A DNA stretch of 7,706 nucleotides from positions 1 to 7,706 of the forward strand of contig CAKRAY010000066.1 of the NCBI GenBank assembly GCA_934296355.1, written 5' to 3'. Both the position numbers and the translations under genes were made by a program. The notes beneath the pieces are model-generated. The model searched no databases. It was not told the DNA's origin and saw nothing but the letters and a program-made list of their open reading frames with translations. This stretch comes from an uncultured Clostridia bacterium. Its GTDB lineage: Bacteria > Bacillota > Clostridia > Christensenellales > DTU072. Numbering within the stretch: the stretch's first letter is position 1; each line of letters begins with the position of its first letter. Shown here one piece after another: positions 4,804-7,706 of this stretch.

Positions 4804-7311
4804 TTATTTGCTTATGGATATTTTATAATACCAGACGGTATTTTCGGACGGGATTTCGTTTATATCGACAGGGGAAGTACATTCGATATCGGTATAGAGT
4901 CCTTCCAGATAGCCGTAAGCGGATGTTTCATCATTATAGAATTCGATTATAACGTTTCTTGTAATATAAGTATAGAAAGAAATTTTTTCCGATGAATAAG
5001 CAAAATAATCTGCATATTCGCTTAAATATATAGTGTTATTGCCGTTATTGAGATGGATATGCCAGCCGTCGGATTCCGTGTAAGTATTTCCGCCTTGTAA
5101 AGTAACCGTTATATTGTCTATAAGTTTAGCGTATAAAGTAACTTGTCCTTCTTTGATTAACTGCGCGGATAAATCCGTACGTTTCGTCAATCCCGGATCG
5201 TTATACCAGCCGTCAAAAATCTTGCCGTCAGGGATATGAACGGAGTAGCCGTTATAATTATCGTCACGATATGAAAGGGCATTATTATGTTTCAGAAGAT
5301 CGTTCAGGTTTTTTAATCCGTATCCGGAATAATATTCTAAATAAAGCGTTATTTGAGAATCGTTGGAATACGAAAGGACATAACGGGGTTTTTCGATAAC
5401 TTTAGCGTATAACGTAACCGCGTCGGAAGGAACGGCGCTTAAATCGATAGCCGTAGTATATTCCGGATCGAAATACCAGCCGGATATTGCGTATGTTTTT
5501 GTATCAATACCAATCCTCCCATTGGCCTTTATTTCCATAATTATATATTCGAAATTGCGGCCTTCGCGTCTTTCGTGCTGAACGGAATGGAAATAAGTCT
5601 CGATATTCCGGTCGCCTACTTTATATTTAATAACGAGAGGTTCTTTATATACAGCATAGATTTTTGTATCTCCGGTAGGATAATAATCTACATCCGATCC
5701 GTTCTTGTTGTAAGAAAAACCGTATAATTCTTTTCCGTCGTTAAGGAAGAAGATATCTGAAATATCGACTTTGGAATATAAAATATTATAGAGGTCTTCA
5801 ACTGTTCCTGTTGTGGGAATACTGATATAGTTGGGAACGGAAGGGGATGGAGACATTGTGTCATAGTCAATGTCGACGGCATAACCTTTTTGGAATTTAG
5901 CGTAAACGGATATGTCGGAGGTAAAGTCTTCCGTACATTCGTCTAGCGGTTTGGTAAATTCTTTATCGAGGTACCAACCTTCGAATAAATAACCTTTCTT
6001 TATAACGTCATTAGGCAGAGAGTTTTTAATTGCGTAGCAAGAGCATCCTGCGGTAATAGGCGCAATTTTATAAGAAATATCTTCCGCCACCGCAGTAACC
6101 GTTATAAGTTTTTTCCAACCGGCGTAAACTTTGTCGTATGTCGTATAAGAGGATATAGGCGTCGTGCAACTTTCGTCCGAATACCAATCGTCGAATTTAT
6201 AACCGTCTTTGGTAGGAGATAATTCATAAACGTTATTGGAGAAATATTTAAGATTTTCGGTTTCTTCCTCGGTTAACGAACCGCCGTTGAGTTCAACGGT
6301 AAATGCGGGATTATTCCATTTGGCGTAAAACTTAGTCGTACCCAATTCAAATTTATTGTCAACGACAGGGTATTTGAAATCGGAGTCGTAATACCAACCT
6401 TCGAAAATCAGATTGCCGTTCGTCAAAGGTTCGGGAAGAGTGACCTTATTGATTTTTCCGTCAACGAGGTAGGGTACGGTATCGTTAAACGAGTCGGGCA
6501 TATCCGCAGTTGACGTTCCGATTGACATTTCTGTGATTTCACTTTGCGTGCCGGTAAGCACAATATCGTCCGGTTCGCAATACGTATATTCGCATCTAAT
6601 ATAGTCTTCGGCTATTGTCGCATAACAATCGGGGATATATTCCTTTCGAGGCAGCAAGAAAAATTGTAAGCTATTCAATTTATAATCTTTTGAAAGGTCG
6701 GCGGATATTGTCAGATCTGCAATTGTTCCGTTCTGTTGATCCATAGGAACGGAAACGTTGAACGAAATAGAGTCATCCGCTTCGTTTAACAGATAAGTCG
6801 CTTCGTTGATATATAAAATACCATATTTTTCGCCGGCTCCCGAAGTGTAAATCTTCAATAAGTCTATGTATCGGTAAATCTGACTTTTTAAGCTATCGAA
6901 GTTGGAATCGACCGCATAATGCGACGTATAATGCCAGGATGTTCCATTGTAATCGTCTTTTATACAGACGGGAGCGGAATTAACATATCCGAAAGTAACC
7001 AAATCGGAATCATAGGAAGCTTTAGAATACTTTTTAGAATTTTTAATTCCTATCTGAGCGTCAAACATATAATTTGGGGCAGTAATGCTGTATTTGACAT
7101 TATCCGGCGTTTGAATTTTAGAAATGATGTCCAAAATCTTGGTTTTAGAAAGTTCTGTATTATCCGTATCCGGCGGAGTTACGGTACTGCCGCCATCGTC
7201 CGGGTTAGATTTGGGATCATTTGTCGGTGAACACGCAACCATTGTCATTAAGAAAGCAATGAAAACCAACGCTATCGTCAAAGGCATCAATAAACTTTTA
7301 AGTTTTTTCAT
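4804..7311 (-). CDS. Large secreted lipoprotein with InlB-type (Listeria-Bacteroides) repeats
   Basis: The 835-aa product begins with a lipoprotein signal peptide: MKKLKSLL, a hydrophobic stretch (about 9-25) and a lipobox MVAC with the lipidated cysteine at 27. A Ser/Pro/Asp-rich linker (28-55) follows, then a unique N-terminal domain (about 55-260) that I do not recognise, then about seven repeats to the end. Repeat landmarks are the aromatic GWY or variant (305, 375, 445, 531, 611, 701, 804) and the closing YAKW-like strand (329, 396, 470, 552, 635, 727, 828). This pattern fits the InlB B-repeat family, beta-grasp-like modules used as surface stalks or adhesive domains. Repeats become longer and more diverged toward the C-terminus (spacing about 70 rising to 100). 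The protein should be anchored outside the cytoplasmic membrane. No sortase motif or enzymatic domain is visible. GGAGG lies only 4 bases before ATG 7311. It is a single-gene transcript with its own promoter and terminator. Ligand and function are unknown. Confidence 0.9.
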   Translation of the reverse strand: MKKLKSLLMPLTIALVFIAFLMTMVACSPTNDPKSNPDDGGSTVTPPDTDNTELSKTKILDIISKIQTPDNVKYSITAPNYMFDAQIGIKNSKKYSKASYDSDLVTFGYVNSAPVCIKDDYNGTSWHYTSHYAVDSNFDSLKSQIYRYIDLLKIYTSGAGEKYGILYINEATYLLNEADDSISFNVSVPMDQQNGTIADLTISADLSKDYKLNSLQFFLLPRKEYIPDCYATIAEDYIRCEYTYCEPDDIVLTGTQSEITEMSIGTSTADMPDSFNDTVPYLVDGKINKVTLPEPLTNGNLIFEGWYYDSDFKYPVVDNKFELGTTKFYAKWNNPAFTVELNGGSLTEEETENLKYFSNNVYELSPTKDGYKFDDWYSDESCTTPISSYTTYDKVYAGWKKLITVTAVAEDISYKIAPITAGCSCYAIKNSLPNDVIKKGYLFEGWYLDKEFTKPLDECTEDFTSDISVYAKFQKGYAVDIDYDTMSPSPSVPNYISIPTTGTVEDLYNILYSKVDISDIFFLNDGKELYGFSYNKNGSDVDYYPTGDTKIYAVYKEPLVIKYKVGDRNIETYFHSVQHERREGRNFEYIIMEIKANGRIGIDTKTYAISGWYFDPEYTTAIDLSAVPSDAVTLYAKVIEKPRYVLSYSNDSQITLYLEYYSGYGLKNLNDLLKHNNALSYRDDNYNGYSVHIPDGKIFDGWYNDPGLTKRTDLSAQLIKEGQVTLYAKLIDNITVTLQGGNTYTESDGWHIHLNNGNNTIYLSEYADYFAYSSEKISFYTYITRNVIIEFYNDETSAYGYLEGLYTDIECTSPVDINEIPSENTVWYYKISISK

Positions 7312-7330
7312 AATTCCTCCATAAAATTTT

Positions 7331-7345
7331 CGGTTATTATAACCG
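7331..7345 (-). promoter_or_regulatory. Palindromic hairpin in the lipoprotein 5' leader
   Basis: CGGTTA and TAACCG arms (6 bp) flank a 3-base spacer between the predicted transcription start (about 7355) and the ribosome binding site (7316-7320). It may be an operator half-site pair or an mRNA stem. With only 6 bp it is suggestive rather than proven. Confidence 0.45.
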
Positions 7346-7361
7346 ATTATTATTATATTCT

Positions 7362-7390
7362 AATATAACATTCAATATAATCATTGTCAA
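7362..7390 (-). promoter_or_regulatory. Sigma-A-type promoter of the lipoprotein gene
   Basis: On the minus strand a perfect -35 TTGACA (7385-7390) is followed after exactly 17 bases by TATATT (7362-7367). The hexamers and spacing are identical to those of the rpmG operon promoter, implying potentially strong expression. The leader is about 44 bases. Confidence 0.87.
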
Positions 7391-7706
7391 TAGCAACAAT
7401 TAAAACCGAGTGACGAATAATGTAGGGTTGTCAAGCATCTGTTACACCGCCGAACGACCGGTACCGTTATAATACGAAATTGTGGACATGACACTTTTGC
7501 AACGTACGCACGTTGCATCGCATTTTCGCGGAAGCGTGTGACGCTTCACCCAATCTTCGCGAACCGACAATATTCTTCTATAAGCATATACCCGCGTATA
7601 AACTTTTATATAGCGAAGAGAAAAGGTTAACGGTATAATACGAAAATACGAAAACGACGCTTTTTGTATTTTCCCCTTAGGGGGATACAGTAAGGGGGAA
7701 CGCCTT
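7391..7706. other. Gene-free right end rich in inverted and direct repeats
   Basis: No coding gene is supported. Inverted repeats seen are TGCAACGT/ACGTTGCA around ACGC (7498-7517); GAAGCGT/ACGCTTC around GTG (7532-7548); and a 12-bp AT-rich stem AAAATACGAAAA/TTTTTGTATTTT around CGACGC (7643-7672, one G-T pair). The 12-mer TATAATACGAAA occurs at 7468-7479 and 7634-7645, the second continuing as a tandem 8-mer ATACGAAA. At the edge, AGGGGGA recurs at 7679-7685 and within TAAGGGGGAA at 7691-7700. It could be an untranslated leader, small RNA or decayed element; the sequence does not decide. Confidence 0.45.

Noticed and set aside
7481..7490. Additional DnaA box
   Set aside because: TGTGGACAT differs from the reverse consensus TGTGGATAA at two positions and stands alone.

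Overview
The window reads as a chromosomal segment of a low-to-mid GC Gram-positive bacterium, most likely a gut-type member of the Clostridia. The evidence is the Firmicutes-style gene order rpmG-secE-nusG-rplK-rplA, strong AGGAGG-type ribosome binding sites before almost every gene, sigma-A consensus promoters, a lipoprotein with InlB-type repeats, and a phenylacetate-CoA ligase paired with a tandem-ACT protein. The placement is inferred from gene content only; no 16S gene is present.

Left part (1-2200, minus strand): a transcription/translation operon in the order rpmG (L33, 54 aa, zinc-type), secE, nusG, rplK (L11) and rplA (L1, cut by the left edge). A near-perfect promoter (TTGACA, 17 bp, TATATT) lies just upstream of rpmG, and the predicted mRNA 5' end begins in a small hairpin. 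A 135-bp gap between nusG and rplK can fold into a nested structure that may be the L1 autoregulatory leader. L11 is unusually diverged in the proline-rich segment that contacts thiostrepton-class antibiotics.

Middle (2200-4200, minus strand): a two-gene operon, paaK-like CoA ligase followed 18 bp later by a tandem-ACT protein, driven by a clear promoter at 4171-4199. The paaK start is ATG 4127; a longer reading would start inside the -35 box.

4200-4566: a non-coding region holding three perfect DnaA boxes (TTATCCACA) in head-to-tail array at 21-22 bp spacing, a fourth imperfect inverted box, a long inverted repeat on one side and an AT-rich stretch with a 14-bp palindrome on the other. This is the most striking part of the window: it looks like a replication-origin module or DnaA-binding regulatory/titration site, with no dnaA gene in the window. 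It is followed on the plus strand by a 57-aa acidic protein of unknown function, ending at a strong bidirectional terminator that also serves the next gene.

Right part (4800-7706): a minus-strand 835-aa lipoprotein with about seven InlB-like repeats, with its own consensus promoter and a 5'-UTR hairpin. Beyond it, about 315 bp to the window edge carry no gene that can be supported but are rich in inverted and short direct repeats.
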